Part shown: piece after piece, positions 37,694 to 46,295 of the stretch
Numbering within the stretch: the stretch's first letter is position 1
Layout: every line of letters starts with the position of its first letter
Source of the DNA: an uncultured Flavobacteriaceae bacterium
GTDB lineage: Bacteria > Bacteroidota > Bacteroidia > Flavobacteriales > Flavobacteriaceae
Assembly: GCA_947494825.1 (NCBI GenBank)
Contig: CANLWN010000006.1
Coordinates: 62,001-126,000, forward strand
DNA: 64,000 nucleotides
Direction of reading: 5' to 3'
Notes under the pieces: model-generated
Seen by the model: the letters and a program-made list of their open reading frames with translations, nothing else
Databases searched by the model: none
Told to the model about the DNA's origin: nothing
Translations under genes and position numbers: made by a program

Positions 37694-38146
37694 ATGCTCA
37701 AGGAACTGGAACCAAAGATCGCCGCAATACTGGACAATGGGACCCTGCCCGTGGACACTCGTTTACAACAGCTGTGCCAACTGCTTAAAGATACCATTGT
37801 CCATTACGATTGGGTCGGGTTCTATTTCAGAAACGGGAACAAGGAAGAGCTTAAGTTGGGGCCCTATGCGGGGGCTCCCACTGACCATACCATCATACCC
37901 TTTGGCAAGGGCATTTGCGGACAGGTGGCCGTTTCCAACGAAAATTTTGTGGTCCCCGACGTACAGGCACAGGATAACTACATTGCCTGTAGCATTTCCG
38001 TAAAGGCAGAAATCGTTGTGCCGCTTTTTGTCAACGGCGAAAATGTAGGCCAGATCGATATCGACTCCAACACACCCGATCCCTTTACAGCGGAAGACGA
38101 ACGGCTTTTGGAGTTCATCAATACAAAAGTGGCCCATATTCTTTAA
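37694..38146 (+). CDS. GAF-domain protein related to free methionine-R-sulfoxide reductase
   Basis: 150 residues from the ATG at 37694. YDWVGFYF, LGPYAG, IPFGKGICGQVA, VVPDV and AEIVVPLFVNGENVGQIDIDS follow the fRMsr (YebR) GAF pattern. Of the three cysteines in E. coli fRMsr, two are matched (Cys75 in GICG, Cys99 in IACS, the latter equivalent to the catalytic one), while the first, at about residue 63-64, is Thr/Asp. It may still reduce free methionine-R-sulfoxide with a two-cysteine relay, or bind a small ligand. A TATATTTG about 20 bp upstream resembles a -7 element. Confidence 0.8.
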   Translation: MLKELEPKIAAILDNGTLPVDTRLQQLCQLLKDTIVHYDWVGFYFRNGNKEELKLGPYAGAPTDHTIIPFGKGICGQVAVSNENFVVPDVQAQDNYIACSISVKAEIVVPLFVNGENVGQIDIDSNTPDPFTAEDERLLEFINTKVAHIL

Positions 38147-38198
38147 AACTTTAACGCTTTTGTTAATAACCCCTCTCATTTTTTAAGTGCAAAAAAAT

Positions 38199-38206
38199 TA
38201 CATTTG
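38199..38206 (+). promoter_or_regulatory. Possible -7 element of purH
   Basis: TACATTTG matches TANNTTTG; a TTTG at usual spacing is missing. If used, it gives a leader of about 120 bases that can be folded (38221-38310). Confidence 0.4.
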
Positions 38207-38220
38207 TGCCAATGTCCATC

Positions 38221-38310
38221 GTGCTTTTTAAGACCATGTCATAGGACTTGATGTTCCTTGTCTTTTAAGAGGACGATCGATAACCTTCTGACACCATTGT
38301 ACAAAAGCAC
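38221..38310 (+). ncRNA. Possible structured leader RNA upstream of purH
   Basis: GTGCTTTT (38221-38228) pairs perfectly with AAAAGCAC (38303-38310), enclosing two smaller helices: AAGAC/GTCTT (38230-38234 with 38260-38264) capped by AGGA/TCCT, and AGAGG/CCTTCT (38268-38272 with 38284-38289, one bulge). This gives a three-way-junction shape. It lacks the conserved bases of purine or ZTP riboswitches, so no ligand is proposed. Found by eye only. Confidence 0.3.
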
Positions 38311-38335
38311 AAATCGTTAATCCAAAGCACAAAAA

Positions 38336-39862
38336 ATGAGCACCAAAAAAGCCACCTCTGCCCTGATTTCGGTATTTCATAAGGATGGCCTAGAGCCCAT
38401 CGTAAGAAAATTTCAGGAACTGGGTATCACCATCTATTCTACAGGGGGGACCGAAAAATTCATTACGGAGCTGGGAATCGATGTGGTCCCAGTGGAGCAA
38501 GTAACCAGTTATCCCTCTATTCTTGGGGGGAGGGTAAAAACCCTGCACCCGAAGGTTTTTGGAGGAATCTTAAACCGTCAGGACAACGAAAGTGATTTGG
38601 CTCAATTGGAAGAATTTGAAATTCCCCAATTGGACATCATCATCGTAGACCTCTATCCCTTTGAAAAAACAGTGGCCAGCGGAGCATCGGAACAGGATAT
38701 TATAGAAAAAATAGATATAGGGGGCATTTCGCTCATCCGGGCAGCCGCAAAAAACTATAAGGACGTGCTCTGTGTTTCCTCCATGGAGGACTATACCGAG
38801 TTTTTGGACCTCATTAGTCAGGAAGACGGTCATACCTCTCTTGAAGATCGCAAGCGTTTTGCCACCAAGGCCTTCAACATTAGCTCACATTACGACACTG
38901 CGATCTTTAATTATTTCAACCAACAGCAGACCCCGGCCTTAAAGATCAGCGAGACCAGGGGACAGGTTTTGCGCTATGGGGAGAATCCACATCAAAAAGG
39001 ATTTTTCTTTGGCGATTTTGATGCCATGTTTTCCAAGTTGCACGGGAAAGAGCTTTCCTATAACAACCTCCTTGACGTGGATGCCGCTGTAAATCTCATG
39101 GCCGAATTTAAAAACGAGGCCCCTACCTTTGCCATCCTTAAACACAACAATGCTTGTGGGCTGGCACAAAGGGATACCGTGCACCAGGCCTATGTAGACG
39201 CCCTTGCGGGCGATCCGGTTTCGGCCTTTGGCGGCATTTTGATCTGCAATACGGAAATTGACGAGCCCACTGCCGAGGAAATACACCAGCTTTTCTGCGA
39301 AGTGGTCATTGCACCCAGCTATTCTGACCGGGCCCTTGAAATCCTTAAGGGCAAAAAAAATAGGATCCTATTGATCCAAAAGGAAGTGGACCTTCCTACC
39401 ACCTTGGTACGCACCTGCCTCAACGGCATGCTGGTCCAAGATAAGGACAAGAGGACCGACGCCCTTTCCGATCTCACCTATGCCACGGACAAAAAACCTA
39501 CGGCCCAAGAATTGGAAGACCTTATTTTTGCTTCCAAACTTTGCAAGCATACCAAGAGCAACACCATTGTTTTGGCCAAAAACAAACAGCTGTGCGCCAG
39601 CGGTACGGGACAGACCTCTCGGGTAGATGCACTGAACCAGGCCATACACAAGGCAGGGTCCTTTCAGTTTAACTTAGAGGGGGCCGTAATGGCCAGTGAT
39701 GCCTTCTTCCCTTTTCCCGATTGCGTTGAAATTGCACATCACAGTGGCATCGGTAGTGTTATACAACCAGGGGGCTCCATAAAGGACCAATTAAGCGTTG
39801 ATTATTGTAATGAAAATGGAATGGCCATGGTAATGACAGGCACGCGTCATTTTAAGCATTAA
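38336..39862 (+). CDS. purH: Bifunctional AICAR transformylase / IMP cyclohydrolase PurH
   Basis: 508 residues, normal for the family. The N-terminal cyclohydrolase half (about 1-195) carries STGGTEKFI and LGGRVKTLHPKVFGGIL; the C-terminal transformylase half carries LRYGENPHQKG, LKHNNACG, GDPVSAFGGI and DAFFPFPDCVEIA. It carries out the last two steps of IMP synthesis, using 10-formyltetrahydrofolate. It is 55 bp upstream of mreB and may share a transcript with the shape operon. Confidence 0.98.
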   Translation: MSTKKATSALISVFHKDGLEPIVRKFQELGITIYSTGGTEKFITELGIDVVPVEQVTSYPSILGGRVKTLHPKVFGGILNRQDNESDLAQLEEFEIPQLDIIIVDLYPFEKTVASGASEQDIIEKIDIGGISLIRAAAKNYKDVLCVSSMEDYTEFLDLISQEDGHTSLEDRKRFATKAFNISSHYDTAIFNYFNQQQTPALKISETRGQVLRYGENPHQKGFFFGDFDAMFSKLHGKELSYNNLLDVDAAVNLMAEFKNEAPTFAILKHNNACGLAQRDTVHQAYVDALAGDPVSAFGGILICNTEIDEPTAEEIHQLFCEVVIAPSYSDRALEILKGKKNRILLIQKEVDLPTTLVRTCLNGMLVQDKDKRTDALSDLTYATDKKPTAQELEDLIFASKLCKHTKSNTIVLAKNKQLCASGTGQTSRVDALNQAIHKAGSFQFNLEGAVMASDAFFPFPDCVEIAHHSGIGSVIQPGGSIKDQLSVDYCNENGMAMVMTGTRHFKH

Positions 39863-39917
39863 TTTTGCTACTTTTGTCGATAAAACTTACTTTTAATCCG
39901 AAACCAAACTAGTACTA

Positions 39918-40946
39918 ATGGGATTTTTTGATTTCTTAACGGAGGAAATAGCCATCGATTTGGGCACAGCGAATACCCTTATCATACATATGGATAAGGT
40001 AGTTGTGGACAGTCCTTCCATTGTGGCCCGGGACAGGATTTCCGGTAAAATTATAGCGGTGGGCAAGGAGGCCAATATGATGCAAGGAAAAACCCATGAA
40101 AACATCAAGACCATACGGCCGCTTAAGGATGGTGTAATTGCAGATTTTGATGCTTCTGAAAAGATGATCAATATGTTCATCAAGAACATTCCCGCCCTTA
40201 AGAAAAAGTGGTTCCCACCTGCGCTGAGAATGGTAATTTGTATTCCCTCGGGTATTACAGAGGTGGAAATGCGTGCGGTAAAGGAATCTGCGGAACGCGT
40301 TAATGGAAAGGAAGTGTATTTGATCCATGAGCCCATGGCGGCAGCCATTGGTATCGGATTGGATATCATGCAGCCCAAAGGAAATATGATCGTGGATATA
40401 GGTGGGGGTACCACAGAGATAGCGGTGATAGCCCTTGGGGGCATCGTCTGTGACAAGTCGGTAAAGATAGCCGGAGACGTCTTCACTAACGATATCATTT
40501 ATTATATGCGTACCCAACATAATTTGTACGTGGGCGAAAGCACCGCAGAGCATATTAAAATTGAAATTGGCTCGGCCACCGAGGACCTGCAATCGCCACC
40601 GGACGAGAAATCCGTACAAGGGCGCGACCTGCTGACCGGAAAGCCAAAACAAGTGCAAATTTCGTATCGGGAAATTGCCAAAGCATTGGACAAATCTATC
40701 CTGAGGGTTGAGGATGCCGTTATGGAGACCTTGTCCCAAACACCTCCAGAATTGGCAGCCGATATTTATAATACGGGGATTTATTTGGCAGGGGGAGGCT
40801 CCATGCTTAGAGGACTCGACAGGCGATTGTCGCAAAAAACCGACCTTCCCGTTTATATCGCGGAAGACCCATTAAGGGCCGTAGTAAGGGGAACCGGAAT
40901 TGCACTGAAGAATTTGGAACGGTACAAAAGTATCCTTATCAAGTAA
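39918..40946 (+). CDS. mreB: Rod-shape determining actin homologue MreB
   Basis: 342 residues. Actin-fold nucleotide motifs: AIDLGTANTLI (phosphate 1), DIGGGTTEIAVI (phosphate 2) and GIYLAGGGSMLRGLDRRLS (adenosine). MreB filaments under the inner membrane guide lateral wall synthesis. It starts the mreBCD-mrdA-rodA cluster. A TACTTTTG at 39869-39876 could be an internal -7 element. The 12-base ACCAAACTAGTA occurs 4-15 bp before this start and again in the gap before mreC. Confidence 0.97.
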   Translation: MGFFDFLTEEIAIDLGTANTLIIHMDKVVVDSPSIVARDRISGKIIAVGKEANMMQGKTHENIKTIRPLKDGVIADFDASEKMINMFIKNIPALKKKWFPPALRMVICIPSGITEVEMRAVKESAERVNGKEVYLIHEPMAAAIGIGLDIMQPKGNMIVDIGGGTTEIAVIALGGIVCDKSVKIAGDVFTNDIIYYMRTQHNLYVGESTAEHIKIEIGSATEDLQSPPDEKSVQGRDLLTGKPKQVQISYREIAKALDKSILRVEDAVMETLSQTPPELAADIYNTGIYLAGGGSMLRGLDRRLSQKTDLPVYIAEDPLRAVVRGTGIALKNLERYKSILIK

Positions 40947-41030
40947 TTCCAGGAAGTCCGAAAGGATTTCCGAACCTCGCGCCTCTTCGTTCCGTACCAA
41001 ACTAGTATTACTACCCAAATAGAAAGGTGA

Positions 41031-41849
41031 ATGCGACAGATTATTAACTTCATTATAAGATATAAGACTTCACTGCTTTATTTCTTATTGTTGTTCATAG
41101 CCTTGTCCTTTACCGTTCAATCCCATTCCTATCACCGATCTAAGTTCCTCAACTCCTCTAGTTGGATTACCGGTAATATCTATGAAGCGTCCAGCAGCGT
41201 TTCTTCTTATTTTAATCTGGACGAGGAAAATGAAAAGCTCCTGGAAGAGAATATGCGCCTTAGGAAACTGCTATTTAACCTAAAGCAGCCCGATTCGGTA
41301 GCCTTGGATACCGCTGGCATCACCTACACGGTCCTGTCAGCGAAAATCATAAAGAACAGTTACGCCAATCCCAGAAACTACATCACGATAGACAAAGGCG
41401 AAAAACAAGGCGTTGAACAAGATATGGGAGTCATTACGGGCGAGGGAATTCTGGGAATCGTTGAAAATACTTCGTCCAATTTTGCCTCCGTACAGAGCAT
41501 CCTGAACACCCGATCGAGCATCAACGCCAAGATCAAAAACACCGATTATTTTGGCTCCCTGGTATGGAACACCTCCAACTACAATGTGGTACAATTGGAG
41601 GAAATCCCTAGATTGGTCCCCTTGTTCGTAGGCGACACCATTGTTACTGGTGGCAATAGCAGCATATTTCCGGAGAATATCCCTATAGGGACCATTCAGA
41701 AATTTGATCTGAACACCTCGAAAAGTTTTTACAATATTGACGTTCAGTTGTTCAACGATATGGCCAACCTTAAAAACGTATACCTCATCAATAATATAAA
41801 CCGCCCGGAAATACTGGAATTACAATTGGAAACGGATAATGACCAATAA
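41031..41849 (+). CDS. mreC: Rod-shape determining protein MreC
   Basis: 272 residues: one inner-membrane helix (about 10-28), a coiled coil (about 60-82, DEENEKLLEENMRLRKLLF), then a periplasmic beta domain with NYITIDKGEKQGVEQDMGVITGEGILGIV (positions about 118-146). MreC binds the PBP2/RodA complex. An 84-bp gap with a short imperfect hairpin (GGAAGTCC/GGATTTCC) separates it from mreB; it overlaps mreD by 11 bp. Confidence 0.95.
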   Translation: MRQIINFIIRYKTSLLYFLLLFIALSFTVQSHSYHRSKFLNSSSWITGNIYEASSSVSSYFNLDEENEKLLEENMRLRKLLFNLKQPDSVALDTAGITYTVLSAKIIKNSYANPRNYITIDKGEKQGVEQDMGVITGEGILGIVENTSSNFASVQSILNTRSSINAKIKNTDYFGSLVWNTSNYNVVQLEEIPRLVPLFVGDTIVTGGNSSIFPENIPIGTIQKFDLNTSKSFYNIDVQLFNDMANLKNVYLINNINRPEILELQLETDNDQ

Positions 41850-42348
41850 TTACTACTTCATAAATATCATCCGCTTTGCCCTACTTGTTCTCATTCAAGT
41901 GCTCGTCTTTAACAAGCTGAACTTTTTTGGTTTTATCAATCCCATGGTCTATATCCTATTCCTTTATTGGTATCCCATTAAGGAAAACAGGGCCGTTTTT
42001 CTTGGAGTAAGTTTTTTACTGGGCATGGCCATTGATCTTTTTTCGGATACTATGGCGTTGCATACGGCCGCTACGCTCACTATAGCGTATCTTCGCCCTA
42101 CGATCATGCGGTTCTGTTTTGGAGTGAACTATGAATTTCAAAGTTTTAAATTATCGAATACGACCAAGGCACAACAAATTACCTTTTTGGCGTTATTAGT
42201 ATTAACACATCATCTCATTTTCTTTTTTTTGGAAATTTTTAGTTTATCGAATTTGCTATTAATTTTGAAGAAAGTGTTGTTCACAGGATCCGCTACCTTG
42301 GTATTGTGCCTATTGTTCGGTTCCCTTTTTAGCGTTAGTAAGGAATAA
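41839..42348 (+). CDS. mreD: Rod-shape determining membrane protein MreD
   Basis: 169 residues, mostly hydrophobic with about five membrane helices and a FLLGMAIDLFSDTMALHTAA segment typical of MreD. It works with MreC in the elongasome. It overlaps mreC by 11 bp and mrdA by one base (TAATG). Confidence 0.92.
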   Translation: MTNNYYFINIIRFALLVLIQVLVFNKLNFFGFINPMVYILFLYWYPIKENRAVFLGVSFLLGMAIDLFSDTMALHTAATLTIAYLRPTIMRFCFGVNYEFQSFKLSNTTKAQQITFLALLVLTHHLIFFFLEIFSLSNLLLILKKVLFTGSATLVLCLLFGSLFSVSKE

Positions 42349-44216
42349 TGAAAAAAATTCTTCTATCATCCATTATCTTGATTATCGGTATCACCTTTAT
42401 CGGTAGGCTGTCCTATCTGCAGATATTCAGCTTTTCACCCGATCAAGTACTTGATGATTCTGCGATAAAAGCCATTTACGATTACCCAGAAAGAGGATAT
42501 ATCTACGATAGGAACGGGAAACTTATGGTTGCCAACCAACCGGCCTATGATGTTATGGTGATTCCCAGAGAGGTAGTCCCCCTAGATACCTTGGAGTTTT
42601 GTTCCCTACTGGGCATCAGCAAGGAAAAGTTCATCCAGACCCTAAACAAGGCCAGGGTGTATTCGCCACGCTTACCCTCGGTTTTGGTACCACAGCTTTC
42701 CAAGGTAGACTATGCCAGTCTCCAGGAAAAAATGCGAAAGTACAGGGGTTTCTATATCCAAAAGCGATCGCTGCGTGGTTATGTGACCCATAGTGGCGCC
42801 AATGTTTTGGGGTACATCAGCGAGGTAAACGAACGGGACTTGGAGAAAAATCCGTACTATGTGGCCGGGGAACTTACCGGCCGAACCGGTATTGAAAAGG
42901 AATATGAAGAAGTGCTCCGCGGAAGAAAAGGGGTAAAGTACATCCAAAAGGACCGTTTCAATAGGGATATTGGCCCGTATAAAAACGGCATATTGGATAC
43001 CATTCCCGAACAGGGAAAGGAAATATGGGTCAGTTTGGACAAAACCCTGCAGGAATACGGGGAGAAATTGATGCGTGGAAAACGGGGCGGCATTGTAGCC
43101 ATTGAACCCAGTTCAGGGGAAATCCTGGCATTGATCTCCGGCCCTACCTATGATCCGGCATTGCTGGTGGGCAGGGAACGATCTAAAAATTATACCAAGT
43201 TATACTACGACACCATTGCCAAACCCACTTGGGACCGATCTATTTTGGCAGAACCCTCGCCAGGTTCGCCCTTTAAGACCCTGAATGCCCTAGTTGCGCT
43301 ACAGGAAGGTGTTATACAGCCGGAAACCAAGTTTAGATGTTACAACGGGTTCTTTGTGGGCCGAAAAAAAAGGGGGTGTCATTGCGGGGGCGGAGTGCGC
43401 AATATGACCTCCGGTATTTACCGCTCCTGTAACGCCTATTTTGCAGGGACCTTTAGAAAAATCTACGAAAAATACCCCACCACGGACGAGGGGATGGATG
43501 TTTGGGAAAAGCATATGAAGAGCTTTGGTCTCGGAAATTATCTGGGTTATGACCTGCCCACCGGTAGGCGGGGTAGAATTCCCAATAAAGAGTACTACGA
43601 CAAGGTCTACGGGGACAACCGTTGGGTATCTTCCTTTATTATTTCGAACGCTATAGGACAGGGCGAGGTGGCGGCAACACCCATACAGTTGGCCAATATG
43701 ACTGCGGCCATTGCCAATAGAGGACATTATTTTACTCCCCATGTAATAAAGAAAATTGGTGGTGAGAACATTAGTTTCCCCCGGTTCACCGAGGCCAAAC
43801 ATACCACTATAGACAAGAAACATTTTGAGCCCGTGATACAGGGTATGGCAGAGGTCTACAAAAAAGGGACCGCAAAGTGGTTGCAGGTACCCGGCGTAGA
43901 AATTGCCGGTAAGACGGGTACGGTAGAAAACTTTACAAAAATTGATGGGGTACGCACACAGCTCACGGACCATTCAGTATTTATAGCCTTTGCTCCCGTG
44001 GACAAGCCCAAAATTGCTATTGCCGTCTATATAGAGAACGGCTACTACGGTGCTCGCTACGCCGGCCATATGGCCTCCCTCTTGATAGAAAAGTACCTCA
44101 TGGGAGAAATTACCCGTAAAGACCTGGAGCAACGTATGCTGGAAAAAACCCTGGACCACGAATACGCCAAACCATATAGCGGGCAACCATTCAAGATAAA
44201 CGAGTATGTCTGGTAG
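42348..44216 (+). CDS. mrdA: Penicillin-binding protein 2 (elongation transpeptidase)
   Basis: 622 residues with one N-terminal membrane helix, a dimerisation/pedestal region (ANQPAYDVMVIPREV, GYISEVNERDL, TGRTGIEKEYEEVLRG) and a transpeptidase domain. Active-site motifs: SxxK as PGSPFK (about residue 310), SxN as RSCN, KTG as AGKTGTVEN. It crosslinks peptidoglycan during side-wall growth. The 11-bp overlap with rodA is the usual pairing. The cysteines in CHCGGGVRN near the SxN motif are shared by relatives. Confidence 0.96.
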   Translation: MKKILLSSIILIIGITFIGRLSYLQIFSFSPDQVLDDSAIKAIYDYPERGYIYDRNGKLMVANQPAYDVMVIPREVVPLDTLEFCSLLGISKEKFIQTLNKARVYSPRLPSVLVPQLSKVDYASLQEKMRKYRGFYIQKRSLRGYVTHSGANVLGYISEVNERDLEKNPYYVAGELTGRTGIEKEYEEVLRGRKGVKYIQKDRFNRDIGPYKNGILDTIPEQGKEIWVSLDKTLQEYGEKLMRGKRGGIVAIEPSSGEILALISGPTYDPALLVGRERSKNYTKLYYDTIAKPTWDRSILAEPSPGSPFKTLNALVALQEGVIQPETKFRCYNGFFVGRKKRGCHCGGGVRNMTSGIYRSCNAYFAGTFRKIYEKYPTTDEGMDVWEKHMKSFGLGNYLGYDLPTGRRGRIPNKEYYDKVYGDNRWVSSFIISNAIGQGEVAATPIQLANMTAAIANRGHYFTPHVIKKIGGENISFPRFTEAKHTTIDKKHFEPVIQGMAEVYKKGTAKWLQVPGVEIAGKTGTVENFTKIDGVRTQLTDHSVFIAFAPVDKPKIAIAVYIENGYYGARYAGHMASLLIEKYLMGEITRKDLEQRMLEKTLDHEYAKPYSGQPFKINEYVW

Positions 44217-45489
44217 AAGTGTATTAAAACGGGTTGATTGGCTTACCGTTTTACTCTACTTTTTTTTGGTCGGTATTGGATGGATCAATATTTATTCCAG
44301 TACATTTTCAGAGGCCAGTCCGTCCATTTTTGATTTTGGCCAATTGTACGGCAAACAATTGTTCTTTATAGGGGTAAGCGTAATCAGTATTCTGATCGTA
44401 CTGGCTTTGGAAGCTAATTTTTATGAACGCTTTTCCAGTATTCTGTACATCATTTCCGCGATACTTTTGTTGGGGCTTTTTATTTTCGGAAAAACGATTG
44501 CCGGCGCCACTTCCTGGTATGATCTCGGTTTTTTTAACCTACAACCTTCGGAATTCGCAAAGATTGCCACGGCCCTGGCCCTGGCCAAATACCTCAGTGA
44601 TATACAGACCGATATAAAACGCAGAAAAGATCAGTTCTACGCTTTTCTGATTATTTTGATTCCCGCCCTTCTGATCATTCCGCAGCCGGATCCGGGTAGT
44701 GCCCTTGTGTTTTTTGCTCTGATCTTTGTATTGTTCCGAGAGGGGCTTCCGTTAATCTATTTGGGCATTGGTCTGATAACCATTATGATCTTTATTACCA
44801 CCTTGATGTTTGGGACTACCTGGGTGGGCATCGTTATGGCCCTACTGATCATTCTCTTTCTTCTGCTCAAAAGGAGTTCCTTTAAGGTTCCCATTTTGCC
44901 TTTGATTTCCTTCTTTATTATTGCCATGGCTTTTTCCCTGTCCGTAAATTTTGTTTTCAATTCTGTTTTTGAACAGCGTCATAGGGATCGGTTTAGCCTA
45001 TGGCTCCGTTTGGAGAAGGATCCCCAAAAATTGGAGCAGATCAGGAAAACTATTGGTTACAATACCTATCAATCGGAGAAGGCCATCGAATCCGGAGGTT
45101 TTTTTGGAAAGGGTTTTCTGGAGGGAACGCGAACCAAAGGCGATTTTGTACCGGAACAGCACACCGATTTCATTTTCAGTACTGTGGGGGAAGAGTGGGG
45201 GTTTGTAGGTACGGCCACGGTAGTTGTTCTTTTTACCGTATTGTTCTTAAGACTGGTTTATTTGGCAGAACGTCAAAAAAATGCCTTTAGTCGCATGTAT
45301 GGCTATGGCCTTATCTCTATCCTTCTGATCCACTATTTTATCAATGTAGGTATGGTAATCGGTGTGCTCCCAACCGTAGGTATACCCTTGCCCTTTTTCA
45401 GTTATGGGGGTTCGGGACTGCTGGGTTTTACCATTTTGCTCTTCATTTTCCTAAAATTGGATTCCAATCGATTGAACGAATGGGTCTAG
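44206..45489 (+). CDS. rodA: Rod-shape determining glycosyltransferase RodA
   Basis: 427 residues of the SEDS family with about ten membrane helices. GATSWYDLGFFNLQPSEFAKIATALALAKYL and the closing PTVGIPLPFFSYGGSGLLGF region are characteristic. An insertion of hydrophilic residues (about 255-300) precedes the conserved FVPEQHTDFIFSTVGEEWGF. It polymerises lipid II with PBP2. Its stop overlaps that of the convergent nuclease gene by four bases. Confidence 0.95.
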   Translation: MSGRSVLKRVDWLTVLLYFFLVGIGWINIYSSTFSEASPSIFDFGQLYGKQLFFIGVSVISILIVLALEANFYERFSSILYIISAILLLGLFIFGKTIAGATSWYDLGFFNLQPSEFAKIATALALAKYLSDIQTDIKRRKDQFYAFLIILIPALLIIPQPDPGSALVFFALIFVLFREGLPLIYLGIGLITIMIFITTLMFGTTWVGIVMALLIILFLLLKRSSFKVPILPLISFFIIAMAFSLSVNFVFNSVFEQRHRDRFSLWLRLEKDPQKLEQIRKTIGYNTYQSEKAIESGGFFGKGFLEGTRTKGDFVPEQHTDFIFSTVGEEWGFVGTATVVVLFTVLFLRLVYLAERQKNAFSRMYGYGLISILLIHYFINVGMVIGVLPTVGIPLPFFSYGGSGLLGFTILLFIFLKLDSNRLNEWV

Positions 45490-46286
45490 AACTTCCAATC
45501 CGTCATTTCCGCTTTTGCTTCTATCCTGTTTTCCATCGCGTCTGGCAACTTGGCAAAAAAATCGATGCCTGTTAACCGTTCTATGCTATCCACCGGCACT
45601 AAAAAACGTTCTAAAGGGGCTGTTGTTTCTTGGTGCGGCAGCAAAAATGCCACCACCTTTGGATTCTCCTTGTTTCCCTTGGCAATAATCTTGTAATAGT
45701 AACGTGGAACGGCCACATCCTCATCCCCTATGCTGGGCAGATCTTTTTCCAAAACCCCTCCTGTAGCTACGAACAAAGTGCCATATTTCCTGGTCCAATA
45801 CCTTGCCTGCTGCTCCAGCCTGTTCCAAACACCCGCATTGAACGCGTTGTCCTGTGGACTTATGTTGCTCGTATAAAAAGTTTCGTCATAGGCATAGGCC
45901 GAAAAACGCCTGTCCCCTGCCGGGCACAGATGTCCGCGGTCATATCCTGAACCTCTGTAATTGCGCCAATCGGCCGATTTGCTCCTCACCTTTGGATCTT
46001 CTATAAAATAAGGCCGCTTTCTATCGTCATCCGTAAGATCGGTTTGCTTCAAAAGGTAGGCTACCCATTCTGCCTGCTCGTAATCCTCGTGATAGGACAG
46101 GGAAAAATGACGGTGATCCACAACCACCCCTGTGGTGGAGCTCGGCAGCAACTGTTCGGGAATTTCCCGTCTAGAACCTTCCTCTTCCGGCTCGGAATAG
46201 GTGTCCGGAGTATAGAAATTTTCGAACAGCCAAAAGCCCACTACACAGAGCAGCAATAATACCGTATAGATAGTTTTATTTTTCAC
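45486..46286 (-). CDS. Membrane-anchored or secreted DNA/RNA non-specific endonuclease
   Basis: 266 residues from a GTG start; an in-frame TAA sits directly before it, so no earlier start is possible. An N-terminal hydrophobic segment (about residues 5-22) acts as signal or anchor. YDRGHLCPAGDRRFS contains the DRGH active-site motif (His as general base) and NISPQDNAFNAGVWNRLE supplies the magnesium-binding Asn. These enzymes cut DNA and RNA without sequence preference, probably for nucleotide scavenging or defence outside the cell. It starts 9 bp after the sulfotransferase stop. Confidence 0.92.
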   Translation of the reverse strand: MKNKTIYTVLLLLCVVGFWLFENFYTPDTYSEPEEEGSRREIPEQLLPSSTTGVVVDHRHFSLSYHEDYEQAEWVAYLLKQTDLTDDDRKRPYFIEDPKVRSKSADWRNYRGSGYDRGHLCPAGDRRFSAYAYDETFYTSNISPQDNAFNAGVWNRLEQQARYWTRKYGTLFVATGGVLEKDLPSIGDEDVAVPRYYYKIIAKGNKENPKVVAFLLPHQETTAPLERFLVPVDSIERLTGIDFFAKLPDAMENRIEAKAEMTDWKF

Positions 46287-46295
46287 TTAGCTGGT

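Noticed and set aside
38199-38335. Known purine or ZTP (pfl) riboswitch before purH
   Set aside because: The conserved core sequences of these classes could not be found, so only an unclassified leader is suggested.
39936-40835. Leftward 299-codon frame opposite mreB
   Set aside because: Antisense shadow of mreB without recognisable features.
40947-41030. Terminator between mreB and mreC
   Set aside because: The hairpin GGAAGTCC/GGATTTCC has no following T run, and the cluster is expected to be cotranscribed.
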